Below, piece after piece: positions 24,506 to 33,269 of a stretch of 64,000 nucleotides of DNA. Every line of letters begins with the position of its first letter. The stretch's first letter is position 1. Under the pieces are notes generated by a model. That model was given only the letters and a program-made list of their open reading frames with translations. It was not told where the DNA came from and ran no database searches. The position numbers and the translations under genes were made by a program. Source of the stretch: Blastococcus saxobsidens DD2 (GTDB lineage Bacteria > Actinomycetota > Actinomycetes > Mycobacteriales > Geodermatophilaceae); contig NC_016943.1 in assembly GCF_000284015.1 (NCBI RefSeq), positions 2,397,541 to 2,461,540 on the forward strand. Reading direction: 5' to 3'.

Positions 24506-26284
24506 ATGACCACCACCTTCTCCACTCCGCGCATCGAGGCGGAGGAAGCCGCGGACGGGCGGCTCCTGCTGCGCTCGACCGAGCCGCTGGCGGAGCACCC
24601 CGTCAGCCTCGTGCACTCCTTCCGGGCGCACAGCCAGGCCCACCCCGACCGGCTGCTCGTCGCCGAGCGGGCGGGCGAGTCCTGGGACCGGCTCTCCTGG
24701 GGCGAGATGCGCGCTCTCGTCGACCGGCTGGCCCAGGGCCTCATCGACCGCGGGCTGAGCGACCGGCCGGTCATGGTGCTGTCCGGGAACAGCCGGTTCC
24801 ACCTGGCCGTGATGCTCGCCGGGATGACCGTGGGCACCCCCGTGGTGTCGACGAGCGTCGCCTACTCCCTGCAGAGCGCCGACCACGCCAAGCTCAAGGC
24901 GATGGCCGAGGCCGCCGCACCCGGGCTCGTCGTGGCCGAGGACGCCTCGTTCGCCCGTGCCGTCGACTCCGTGCGTGCCGACCGGGTCGTGCTGAGCCGC
25001 GACGGCGACGTGGCCGGTTCGGTGCCGCTCGCCGAGTTCGGCGCCGAGCCGACCGAGGAGGTCGACCGGCGGTGTGCAGCGCTGCGCCGCGAGAGCGTGG
25101 CCAAGATCCTGTTCACCTCCGGCTCGACGGGGACCCCGAAGGGTGTCCTCAACACCCACGGAATGCTGTCGGCCAACCAGCAGCAGATGCGCCAGGTGTG
25201 GCCGTTCCTGGCCGAGGAGCCGCCGGTGCTCCTGGACTGGCTGCCGTGGAGCCACACCTTCGGCGGGAACCACGACCTCAACATGGTCCTGACCAACGGT
25301 GGGACGTTGTGGATCGACGACGGCCGGCCGGCGCCGGGGCTGGTCGCGCGCACGGTACGCAACCTGGCGGATGCCCGACCGACCGTCTACTTCAACGTGC
25401 CCGCCGGTTACGCCGCGCTGCTGCCGGAGCTGGAACGGGACCCACCGGCGGCCGAAGCCTTCTTCAGCCGGCTGCGGCTCGGCTTCTTCGCCGCGGCTGC
25501 GCTGCCCCAGCAGTTGTGGGACCGGATCACCACGCTGGCCGCCCGCCACGGCTCGGACATGCAGATGACGACGTCCTGGGGGCTGACCGAGACCTCACCG
25601 GCGGCCACCTCGGCGCACTTCCCCATCACGCGCAGCGACGTGCTCGGGGTGCCGCTGCCCGGGCTCGAGCTGGCGCTCGTGCCGGTGGGTGCCAAGACCG
25701 AGGTGCGGGTCCGCGGCGTGAACGTCACCCCCGGCTACCACCAGCGACCGGACCTCACCGAGGCGGCCTTCGACGAGCACGGGTTCTTCCGCACCGGGGA
25801 CGCCGTGGCGCTCGCGGACGCCGAGGACGTCACGGCGGGGCTGCTCTTCCGTGGCCGGATCGCCGAGGACTTCAAGCTCTCCACCGGCACGTTCGTCAGC
25901 GTCGGCACCCTGCGCCCGGCATTGCTGTCGGCGTCCTCGGGGCTGCTCACCGACGCGGTGATCTGCGGGCAGGACGGGGACTGCGTCACCGCGATGGTGT
26001 GGGTGCATCCCGACCACGCCGGCCGGGTCGACGAGGACGGCGTTCCGGATGACGCGCTGCGCGCCGACCTCGCCGCCACGATGCATCGACTGGCCGCCGA
26101 GGGCGGCGGGTCCTCGCAGTGCGTGGAGCGCCTGCTCGTCCTGACCGAGCCGCCGCAGCTCGACGCCGGGGAGATCACCGACAAGGGCTACGTCAACCAG
26201 GCCGCGGTCCGCGATCGGCGGGCGGACCTGGTCGCGCTGCTGTCGGCCGATCCGCGCCCGTCCCGGGTGGTCGTGCGCGCATGA
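24506..26284 (+). CDS. Feruloyl-CoA-synthase-like acyl-CoA ligase
   Basis: 592-aa ANL ligase. P-loop LFTSGSTGTPKGVLNTHGML, then the segment VLLDWLPWSHTFGGNHDLNMVL that is characteristic of the Fcs branch, adenylate motif TSWGLTETSP, and hinge GRIAEDFKLSTGTFVSVG. Start chosen at ATG 24506 (AGGAG six bases upstream); an in-frame ATG at 24455 overlaps the thiolase stop and is a second possibility. Probably activates an aromatic propenoate or related acid imported by the adjacent Liv-type transporter. It is distinct from the CouL-like ligase at 18687. Confidence 0.85.
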   Translation: MTTTFSTPRIEAEEAADGRLLLRSTEPLAEHPVSLVHSFRAHSQAHPDRLLVAERAGESWDRLSWGEMRALVDRLAQGLIDRGLSDRPVMVLSGNSRFHLAVMLAGMTVGTPVVSTSVAYSLQSADHAKLKAMAEAAAPGLVVAEDASFARAVDSVRADRVVLSRDGDVAGSVPLAEFGAEPTEEVDRRCAALRRESVAKILFTSGSTGTPKGVLNTHGMLSANQQQMRQVWPFLAEEPPVLLDWLPWSHTFGGNHDLNMVLTNGGTLWIDDGRPAPGLVARTVRNLADARPTVYFNVPAGYAALLPELERDPPAAEAFFSRLRLGFFAAAALPQQLWDRITTLAARHGSDMQMTTSWGLTETSPAATSAHFPITRSDVLGVPLPGLELALVPVGAKTEVRVRGVNVTPGYHQRPDLTEAAFDEHGFFRTGDAVALADAEDVTAGLLFRGRIAEDFKLSTGTFVSVGTLRPALLSASSGLLTDAVICGQDGDCVTAMVWVHPDHAGRVDEDGVPDDALRADLAATMHRLAAEGGGSSQCVERLLVLTEPPQLDAGEITDKGYVNQAAVRDRRADLVALLSADPRPSRVVVRA

Positions 26285-26422
26285 ACGCCTCCCGCCCGCT
26301 CGCCCGGCGTCCGTTCCTGCGGCAGAGCCGGTCCGGGGGAGACCGTCCGATGCGTGTTGCAGTAGGGACACGGTGCGCCGCCGAGGGGCGCTGCCCGTCC
26401 CGGACGCTGGCACGGTGTGGGC

Positions 26423-28042
26423 GTGGCTGAGGTCTCCGGCTCGAACGTGCCGCTCCGGGCTGCGCCCGCCGCAGGCGACGCCCTCCTCGAGGTGCGTGAC
26501 CTGCACGTCTCCTACGCCGGTTCCGTGCAGGCACTCCGGGGAGTCTCCATGTGGGTCCCCGACGGCGGCATCGTGGCGGTGCTGGGCAACAACGGGGCCG
26601 GGAAGAGCACCCTGCTGCGGGCGATCTCCGGTTCTCTCGGGCGCGAGGGCGGCACGGTCGACTCCGGCAGCATCCTGTTCGAGGGGCGCCCGCTGGATGT
26701 CCGCAGCGCGTCGTCCGTGGTCGCGCAGGGCGTGCTGCAGGTCCCCGAGGGCCGACGGGTGTTCGCGGCCCTGACCGTCGAGGAGAACCTCCGGGCCGGG
26801 GGGACGGCGGCCCGCGACCCGAAGACCCGCGACGAGGCCCGAGCGCAGGTCTACGACCTCTTCCCGATCCTGCGTGAACGGCGCCGGCAGCGAGCCGGGC
26901 TGCTGTCCGGCGGCGAGCAGCAGATGCTCGCCATCGGGCGCGCGCTGATGGGCGGTCCCCGGGTCCTCCTCCTCGACGAGCCGTCGCTGGGCCTCGCCCC
27001 GCTCATCGTGGAGCAAATCGGCGACGTGATCACCGAGATCAATCGGCGCGGGACCGCCGTCGTGCTCGTCGAGCAGAACGCGGCCATGGCACTGCGGGTC
27101 GCCACCCACGCGTTCGTGCTGGAGGTCGGGCGGATCTCGCTGGAGGGCCCGGCCGCGGAGCTCGCCCGGACCGACGAGGTCCGGGACCGCTACCTCGGCG
27201 TCGGGGCCGAGACCTCGGCGACCCCCGTCGCGAGTCGGACTCCCACCGCATCACCGGGGACCTCCGTGCGGGATCTCGTCGTCGAGGGCCTGACCGTCCG
27301 GTTCGGGGGCATCAGCGCCCTGACCGACGTCTCCTTCACCGTCACGTCCGGGTCCCTGCATGCCCTCATCGGGCCGAACGGGGCGGGCAAGTCCACCTGC
27401 CTCAACGTGCTCAGCGGCGTCTACGCCGCCACGGAGGGCAGCGCTCGCTACGGCGACGACGACCTGACCCGCCTGCCCCGCCACCAGATCGCCGCCCTCG
27501 GCATCTCGCGCACGTTCCAGAACATGGCGCTCTCCCCGACCGAGACCGTGCTCGACAACCTCCTCGTCGCCCGGCACCGGCACATGCGGACCGGCTTCGT
27601 GTCAGCGGCACTGCGCCTGCCCCGGGCGCGCCGCGAAGCGCGGAAGCACGAGGCGGCGGTGGTCCGGATCGCCGATCTGCTCGGGCTGAGCCGCGTCCTG
27701 CACCACCTCGTCAACGAGCTGCCCTACGGCGACCGGAAGCGGGTCGAGCTTGCCCGGGCGCTCTGCGCGGAGCCGGGGCTGCTGCTGCTCGACGAGCCGG
27801 TCGCCGGCATGAACTTCACCGAGTCGATGGCGATGGAGGAGGCGATCGGCACCGTGCAGCACGAGTTGGGTATCTCCATCGTCCTCGTGGAGCACGACAT
27901 GCGGTTCGTCATGGGGCTGGCCGACCGGGTGACGGTGCTCGACTTCGGCAGGCGGATCGCCGACGGCACACCGGTCGAGGTGCAGAGCGATCCCGAGGTC
28001 CTCCGGGCCTATCTCGGCGAGCAGCAGGAGGAGAGCCGGTGA
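26423..28042 (+). CDS. Fused branched-chain-type ABC ATPases (LivF-LivG in one chain)
   Basis: 539-aa tandem ATPase. Residues ~20-245 are LivF-like: Walker A GNNGAGKST, signature LSGGEQQML, Walker B VLLLDEPSLGLAP. Residues ~280-539 are LivG-like: GPNGAGKST, a signature altered to LPYGDRKRVE, Walker B LLLLDEPVAGMN. A Pro/Thr/Ala-rich linker joins them. Start taken as GTG 26423 because CACGGT and six bases precede it (leaderless-like); GTG 26417 is possible. In most genomes the two ATPases are separate, as they are at 52183 and 52886 in this same window. Confidence 0.9.
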   Translation: MAEVSGSNVPLRAAPAAGDALLEVRDLHVSYAGSVQALRGVSMWVPDGGIVAVLGNNGAGKSTLLRAISGSLGREGGTVDSGSILFEGRPLDVRSASSVVAQGVLQVPEGRRVFAALTVEENLRAGGTAARDPKTRDEARAQVYDLFPILRERRRQRAGLLSGGEQQMLAIGRALMGGPRVLLLDEPSLGLAPLIVEQIGDVITEINRRGTAVVLVEQNAAMALRVATHAFVLEVGRISLEGPAAELARTDEVRDRYLGVGAETSATPVASRTPTASPGTSVRDLVVEGLTVRFGGISALTDVSFTVTSGSLHALIGPNGAGKSTCLNVLSGVYAATEGSARYGDDDLTRLPRHQIAALGISRTFQNMALSPTETVLDNLLVARHRHMRTGFVSAALRLPRARREARKHEAAVVRIADLLGLSRVLHHLVNELPYGDRKRVELARALCAEPGLLLLDEPVAGMNFTESMAMEEAIGTVQHELGISIVLVEHDMRFVMGLADRVTVLDFGRRIADGTPVEVQSDPEVLRAYLGEQQEESR

Positions 28043-28929
28043 GCAACCTCTTCGGCCTGGTCCTCAACGGGCTGTCGCTGGGTGCCATCTACGCGCTCAT
28101 CGCGCTCGGCTTCGTGATGATCTTCAAGGCCACCCACGTGCTGAACTTCGCGCACGGCTCGGTCCTGCTGCTCGGGGCCTTCGTGGTCGGGACCACCCAC
28201 GACCGCTTCGGCTTCTGGCTGGCACTCCTGTTCGGTATCGCGGCCGCCGCACTGGCCGCCGTGCTGATCGACGTGGTGATCATGCGAAGGGTCCGAGCGG
28301 CCGACCTGGGCACGCTGGCCATCCTGACCCTCGGCGTGGACGTCCTCATGCTGACCGAGCTGACCCGGCAGATGGGCACGTCGATCCTGACCACCGGAGC
28401 GCCCTGGGGAACCGACACGATCACGGTGGCCGGCGCGAACATCCCGGTGTCGCGGGTCGTCGCCGCTCTGGTCACCGTGGTCGTGGTCGCGGTGCTCTGG
28501 GCGGTGTTCAAGTTCACGAACTACGGCATCGCGATGCGGGCGGCGGCCGCGGACGGTGGGACGGCGGACCTCATGGGGATCCGGCTCAACCGGGTGGCCG
28601 CGACCGCTTGGGGGGTCGCCGGGGCGCTGGCCGCGGTGGCGGGGATCTTCCTGACGTCCTTCCCGTCGCCCGGTATCAGCCCCACGGTGGGGCTGGTCGC
28701 GCTGGCGGCGATCCCGGCCTGGGTGCTCGGTGGGTTCGACTCGTTCCCGGGCGCGGTGGTCGGCGGCCTGATCATCGGCGTGGTGACGACGCTGTCCGCC
28801 GGCTACCAGGGCGACCTGACGTTCCTCGGCCGCGACCTGGCACAGGTGACCCCGTACGCGGTGATGCTGCTCGTGCTGCTCATCCGCCCCTCCGGACTGT
28901 TCGGCACGAAGGAGGTCGCCCGTGTCTAG
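28039..28929 (+). CDS. Branched-chain-type ABC permease LivH
   Basis: 296-aa LivH permease with about eight hydrophobic segments and the family motifs NGLSLGAIYALIALGFVMIF and LNFAHGSVLLLGAF near the N-terminus, and a C-terminal IRPSGLFG. GTG overlaps the ATPase stop (GTGA) and its end overlaps the LivM start. Part of a five-gene importer operon with a CoA ligase and thiolase, so an aromatic or phenylpropanoid acid is the likely cargo rather than leucine. Confidence 0.9.
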   Translation: MSNLFGLVLNGLSLGAIYALIALGFVMIFKATHVLNFAHGSVLLLGAFVVGTTHDRFGFWLALLFGIAAAALAAVLIDVVIMRRVRAADLGTLAILTLGVDVLMLTELTRQMGTSILTTGAPWGTDTITVAGANIPVSRVVAALVTVVVVAVLWAVFKFTNYGIAMRAAAADGGTADLMGIRLNRVAATAWGVAGALAAVAGIFLTSFPSPGISPTVGLVALAAIPAWVLGGFDSFPGAVVGGLIIGVVTTLSAGYQGDLTFLGRDLAQVTPYAVMLLVLLIRPSGLFGTKEVARV

Positions 28930-30058
28930 GCCGCAGACGGTCCGGCTGGGGCGTCGGCTGGCGCTCCTGGCCCTCGTCCTCGTCGCTCTCGCCGCTCCGC
29001 TGAGCCTGCGCAGCTTCTGGCTGCAGTCGGGCCTGTTCGCGATGGCCGCGGTCATCAGCGCGATCGGCCTGACGCTGCTGGTGGGGCGGTCGGGGCAGCT
29101 GTCGCTGGGCCACGCGTTCTTCGTGGCGATCGGGGCCTACGGCTACAGCTATCTGGCGGGGGACCCCGAGTCCACCCTGGCGTCCGGACTGGGCTGGCCG
29201 CCGGTCCTCGCCCTCCTCGGGGCGGTGGTGGCCGCCGCTCTCGCCGGCGCCCTGTTCAGCCCGATCTCGGGCCGGTTGCGCGGGATCTACCTGGGGCTGG
29301 CCTCGCTGGGGCTGGTGTTCCTCGGTCAGCACATCCTGTTCAACGCCACCCCGGTGACCGGCGGTTACAACGGGCGCAACGCCGAGCCGTTCCGCATCTT
29401 CGGCTTCACCTTCGGCGACAGCGCCCCGGCCGACCTGGTCGTCCTCGGCGTGCGGTACGGCCAGCTCGAGCGGCTCTGGTACCTCGGGCTGCTCTTCGTG
29501 GCGGTCGCGTGGTGGTGTGCGCACAACCTCGTCCGGAGCCGACCCGGGCGTGCGTTGGCCACCATCCGGGACAGCGAGGTGGCCGCCGGGGTGATGGGCG
29601 TGAACGTGGCCCGGTTCAAGGCGGCGGCCTTCATCGTCTCGTCGATGTATGCGGCACTGGGCGGGGTGCTGATGGCCCTGGTCTTCGGCCGCATCGTCCC
29701 GGAGAGCTTCGGGTTGCTCATGTCCGTGGAGTTCCTGGTGATGATCGTCATCGGCGGCATCGGCTCGGTCGGGGGAGCGGTCGCCGGAGCCGTGTTCGTC
29801 ACCCTGCTGCCGCTGGTCCTCAACCGCTACAGCGACCTGCTGCCCCTGCTGGCGCAGCCGGGGACCAGCGGCCTCAGCGCGGCCGACCTGAGCCGGATCA
29901 TCTACGGCCTCGCCATCATCCTCATCCTCCTCTTCGCCCACGACGGACTGGCCGGCCTCGCGCGCCGGTTGCGGGGCTCCCGTCGCGTGGCGGATCCGGC
30001 GACCGATCCCGACCAACCGATGTCCGACCCGTCCACGACCAAGGAGCTGGCCCGATGA
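28922..30058 (+). CDS. Branched-chain-type ABC permease LivM
   Basis: 378-aa LivM permease. Ten or so hydrophobic segments, LLVGRSGQLSLGHAFFVAIGAY motif, IRDSEVAAGVMGVNV cytoplasmic loop (EAA-like) and IGGIGSVGGAVAGA. GTG 28922 lies inside the end of livH (eight-base overlap). The C-terminal ~35 residues after RGSRR are charged and probably cytoplasmic. Its stop overlaps the ATG of the binding protein. Confidence 0.9.
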   Translation: MSRPQTVRLGRRLALLALVLVALAAPLSLRSFWLQSGLFAMAAVISAIGLTLLVGRSGQLSLGHAFFVAIGAYGYSYLAGDPESTLASGLGWPPVLALLGAVVAAALAGALFSPISGRLRGIYLGLASLGLVFLGQHILFNATPVTGGYNGRNAEPFRIFGFTFGDSAPADLVVLGVRYGQLERLWYLGLLFVAVAWWCAHNLVRSRPGRALATIRDSEVAAGVMGVNVARFKAAAFIVSSMYAALGGVLMALVFGRIVPESFGLLMSVEFLVMIVIGGIGSVGGAVAGAVFVTLLPLVLNRYSDLLPLLAQPGTSGLSAADLSRIIYGLAIILILLFAHDGLAGLARRLRGSRRVADPATDPDQPMSDPSTTKELAR

Positions 30059-31323
30059 AGAGACCACTGATCACGAGCACCTGCCTGGCGCTCGCGCTGG
30101 CCGCCACCAGCTGCGGGAAGGCCGAGGAGCAGGGGGGTGGGGCAGTCGGCGGCGGCGGCGAAGGCGGTGCCACCGCCGCAGCACCGGGCGTCACCGAGGA
30201 CACGATCACGCTGGGCGCGCTCATGGATCTGACCGCGGTCTTCGCTGCGAACAGCAGGTCGATCCTGCAGGGCGCCAACCTCTACTGGGACTCGGTCAAC
30301 GCCGACGGCGGTGTCTGCGGGCGCGAGGTCGAGCTCGACGTCCAGGACCACGGGTACGACCCCCAGCAGGCGGTCTCGCTGTACCAGACCATGTCCGACA
30401 ACGTGCTCGCCATCGCGCCCGTCCTCGGTTCGTCGGTGATCACGGCGCTGCGCCCCTCCTTCGAGGAGGACGACATGCTCGTGGGCATGGCGGCGTGGAC
30501 CTCCGACGTCCTGCCGGACCCGCGCTTCCAGATCACCGGGACGACGTACGACGTGGAGACGATCAACGCGATCGACTGGTTGACCCGCGAGCACGGGCTG
30601 CAGAGCGGCGATTCGATCGGCGTCGTCTACTTCGAGGGTGACTTCGGCGGCAGCTCGTTGCGCGGCGCCGAGTACGCCGCGGAGGAGCTGGGGCTGACCG
30701 TCGTCCCGCACCAGATCAAGCCCAGCGACACCGACCTCTCGGCACAGGTGAACGCGATGGCCAACGAGGGGGTCGACGCGATCATCGTCGCGGCGGCGTC
30801 TCCCCAGACGGCCTCCATCGCCAGCGTGGCGCAGTCCATCGGGCTCGACGTGCCCATCGTGGGCAACGCGCCTGCCTTCACGCCGAACCTGATGGACACG
30901 CCGGCCGGACCGGCGCTGGAGGAGAACTTCTACACCTCGACGTCGATGGCGCCGCCGTCCCTCGACGAGGAGGGCGTGACGGAGTTCCTCACCGCCTACG
31001 AGGCGGAGTACCCCGACGAGGAGCCGATCCAGAACGGTGCGATGTACGGCTACGCGTCGGCGCAGATCATGCACGAGGTCCTCATGCGTGCCTGCGAGGA
31101 GGACGACCTCACCCGGGAAGGCCTGCTGGACGCGCTGCGGTCGATCACCGACTACGAGTCCGGCGGCACGGTCGCGGGGGTCCTGGACTACTCCGACCCC
31201 GCGGTGCCGCCGACCCGCGAGGTGTACATCTCCAAGGCCGACCCGAACGCGCCGGGCGGGCTGACGGCCGTGGGTGAGTCGTTCACCTCCGATCTCGCGG
31301 AGGCGTACGAATTCACCGGCTGA
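30055..31323 (+). CDS. Branched-chain-type ABC substrate-binding lipoprotein
   Basis: 422-aa Peripla_BP_6-type binding protein. Lipobox LAATSC (Cys19 predicted) followed by a Gly-rich linker, then TEDTITLGALMDLTAVFA and the two-lobed fold typical of aromatic-acid and amino-acid receptors. AAGGAG precedes ATG 30055, which overlaps the livM stop (ATGA). Last gene of the operon; a strong terminator follows 10 bp after the stop. Confidence 0.9.
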   Translation: MKRPLITSTCLALALAATSCGKAEEQGGGAVGGGGEGGATAAAPGVTEDTITLGALMDLTAVFAANSRSILQGANLYWDSVNADGGVCGREVELDVQDHGYDPQQAVSLYQTMSDNVLAIAPVLGSSVITALRPSFEEDDMLVGMAAWTSDVLPDPRFQITGTTYDVETINAIDWLTREHGLQSGDSIGVVYFEGDFGGSSLRGAEYAAEELGLTVVPHQIKPSDTDLSAQVNAMANEGVDAIIVAAASPQTASIASVAQSIGLDVPIVGNAPAFTPNLMDTPAGPALEENFYTSTSMAPPSLDEEGVTEFLTAYEAEYPDEEPIQNGAMYGYASAQIMHEVLMRACEEDDLTREGLLDALRSITDYESGGTVAGVLDYSDPAVPPTREVYISKADPNAPGGLTAVGESFTSDLAEAYEFTG

Positions 31324-31333
31324 CCCGCGCCCT

Positions 31334-31363
31334 GCCCGGTCCCGCCCTGCGGCGGGGCCGGGC
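31334..31363 (+). terminator. Strong hairpin terminator of the thiolase-ligase-Liv operon
   Basis: 13-bp arms GCCCGGTCCCGCC (31334-31346) and GGCGGGGCCGGGC (31351-31363), loop CTGC; one G-U pair. It begins 10 bp after the binding-protein stop. No T-tract. Confidence 0.75.
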
Positions 31364-31393
31364 GGGGCTGCGCCCCCTCGGCGAAGGGAGGCC

Positions 31394-31553
31394 GTGACCC
31401 GGGGCCGCTCGGAGACCTTCTTGCTGATCGCAGTCTTCCTCGCCGCGCGGTTACGCCGTCGGCGCCGCAGGCCCCCTGGTGGTCGGCGGCCTCTTCGCGG
31501 TGACGGGCGGCTGGTCGGTGCCGTTGCTGCTGCTCCCGGGTCGCATCCGCTGA
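31394..31553 (+). pseudogene. Remnant of an MFS transporter with a large internal deletion
   Basis: GTG 31394, preceded by AAGGGAGG, starts a frame reading MTRGRSETFLLIAVFLAA, like the first transmembrane segment of a CynX/NimT-type MFS protein. One reading-frame step later, from 31449, the DNA reads GYAVGAAGPLVVGGLF, then AVTGGWSVPLLLL, then a stop at 31553, like the last helices of the same family. About 55 bases of the 5' end and 105 bases of the 3' end are therefore joined out of frame, with the ~1.1 kb in between missing. It follows the Liv operon terminator and cannot make a transporter. Confidence 0.6.
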
Positions 31554-31647
31554 GTCGGCCTCAAGGCGCCCAGGGATATGACAGGAGCGCCGGTCCGGGG
31601 TGTTGCGCTCATCATCACGGCAACCGTCCGGCCGGTTGCTTCCGGGC

Positions 31648-33231
31648 TCACCGCCGGAAGGCTCGCTCGCCGCGGACCCACGTCTCGGCGACCCGCACCT
31701 GGTCGATCTCGCTCGAGGGCACGGAGAAGACGTCTCGCTCGAGCACGACGAAGGTGCCCTCGGCGCCAGGCCGGATGACGCCGACCGGCTCGATGGGCGA
31801 TACCCCTGCTGCGCGTCCGGTGTAGAGCAGGATCGCCTGCGCGACCGTGACCGCCTCGGCCGGGTTGAACGACGCGCCGTTGTGGGCCTGCCGTAGCACC
31901 GCCGCCTTGATGGAGACGAACACGTCGTCCGCTTCCGACCAGGCCGTCGCGGGGTGGTCGGACGACAGCGCGGTGGCCGGCACCCGCTCGTAGAACGACC
32001 GGATCGGATAGGCGACGGCGAGCTGTTGCGGCGACAGGCTCCGCGCGTAGCTGTCGTACTCGGCGAAGAAGAAGATGGAATGGCTGACCACGCCGAACGA
32101 CATCCGGGATGCTTCGAGCCGGTCGAGCAACTCGGCGGAGAAGAGCGTGGCGTGCTCGAGCCGGACCGACGGGCGCTCGCCCATCCACGGCTCCTCGTCC
32201 CCGACCACGTCGACGACCCGATGGAGTGCTCGGTCGCCCATGGCGTGGATCGCGACCTGAATCCGGTTGCGGCGGGCCCAGGCGACAGCCGCCCGGAGCT
32301 CGTCGTCCGAGCAGGTGCGGATGCCGTGGTCGCATGTGCCGGGGTAGGCGTCGTCGGTCCAGGCGGTGCGGTCGGAGTAGGCGCCGTCCATGAGCACCTT
32401 GAGGCCGGCGACCCGCATCCGTCCGGTGCGGTCGTCGTTGCTCAGGTCGGGCATGCCGGAGTCGCGAACGTCGGTCCAGCCGTAGTACAGCCCGCACTGG
32501 GGGACCAGGCTTGCCTGCTCCGCGTCGCGGTAGAGCCGCAGCGGTTCGGGGACGAAGGTCGCCATCAGGTCGTCGACGGCGACGATGCCGCGCGCCAGGA
32601 GGCGTCGGTTCAGCCCGGCCAGACGGGTGACCAGCTCCTCGTGCTTCAGCGGGGGGCGAAGGGCCAGCACCGCGTCGAATGCGGCCCGCTCCGCGAGCAG
32701 GCCGGTGAGGGTGCCGGACGCGTCGCGGCCGATCCGCCCGTTCTCCGGATCGGGGGTGTCCGGAGTGATGCCGGCCAGTTCCAGGGCACGGCTGTTGCAG
32801 ACGACCGAGTGCCCGTCGCAGCGTCGGACGACGATCGGCTGCGTGGCGGAGACGGCGTCCAGGTCCGAGGCGGTGGGCTTGCGCCGCTCCGGATACCGCG
32901 ACTCGTCGAAGCCGAAGCCTTCGATCCACCGGTCGGTGCCGATGTCGGGGTGGGCTCGCAGCCGGTCGAGAAGAGCCGCCAGCGAGTCGACATCCGGCGG
33001 CAGCAGCGGGACCGCGTCGGCCAGTGTGGCGGTGAACGACGGGTGGGCGTGCACGTCGAGGAATCCGGGCAGCACCGTCGCGCCGCCCAGGTCGGTGGCC
33101 TCCTCGCCGGTGACGTCGGCGGTGTCCCCGACCCAGCTGAAGGCTCCGTCGGTGATGCGGAAGGCGGAGGCGAAGTCGTCCTCACCGGTGCCGGTGAAGA
33201 CCTTGCCGTTGACGAAGAGCCGGGTGGTCAT
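31648..33231 (-). CDS. YtcJ-like metal-dependent amidohydrolase
   Basis: 527 aa, amidohydrolase-3 family. N-terminal beta-sandwich (FVNGKVFTGTG), metal motif LPGFLDVHAHPS (HxH), GLKVLMDGAYSDRTA with the bridging Lys position, IHAMGD and RLEHATLF histidines, and SSDHPATAW near the C-terminus. Family members deformylate N-substituted formamides or cleave cyclic and acyl amides; the substrate is unknown. AAGGAAC precedes ATG 33231; the frame runs further upstream without support. Last gene of the LysR-divergent operon, 38 bp after a second YtcJ-like gene. Confidence 0.83.
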   Translation of the reverse strand: MTTRLFVNGKVFTGTGEDDFASAFRITDGAFSWVGDTADVTGEEATDLGGATVLPGFLDVHAHPSFTATLADAVPLLPPDVDSLAALLDRLRAHPDIGTDRWIEGFGFDESRYPERRKPTASDLDAVSATQPIVVRRCDGHSVVCNSRALELAGITPDTPDPENGRIGRDASGTLTGLLAERAAFDAVLALRPPLKHEELVTRLAGLNRRLLARGIVAVDDLMATFVPEPLRLYRDAEQASLVPQCGLYYGWTDVRDSGMPDLSNDDRTGRMRVAGLKVLMDGAYSDRTAWTDDAYPGTCDHGIRTCSDDELRAAVAWARRNRIQVAIHAMGDRALHRVVDVVGDEEPWMGERPSVRLEHATLFSAELLDRLEASRMSFGVVSHSIFFFAEYDSYARSLSPQQLAVAYPIRSFYERVPATALSSDHPATAWSEADDVFVSIKAAVLRQAHNGASFNPAEAVTVAQAILLYTGRAAGVSPIEPVGVIRPGAEGTFVVLERDVFSVPSSEIDQVRVAETWVRGERAFRR

Positions 33232-33269
33232 GCGTTCCTTCGTGGTCGGCGGTGGGTGGTGTCCGCCGG

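Noticed and set aside
26423..30058. Leucine/isoleucine/valine import as the function of the Liv-type systems
   Set aside because: Both Liv-type operons are embedded with aryl- or acyl-CoA ligase genes and aromatic regulators; aromatic acid uptake fits the context better, although the family name is retained.
31394..31553. Functional small membrane protein
   Set aside because: The N-terminal frame and the transporter-like C-terminal frame are out of register, so the better explanation is a deletion scar.
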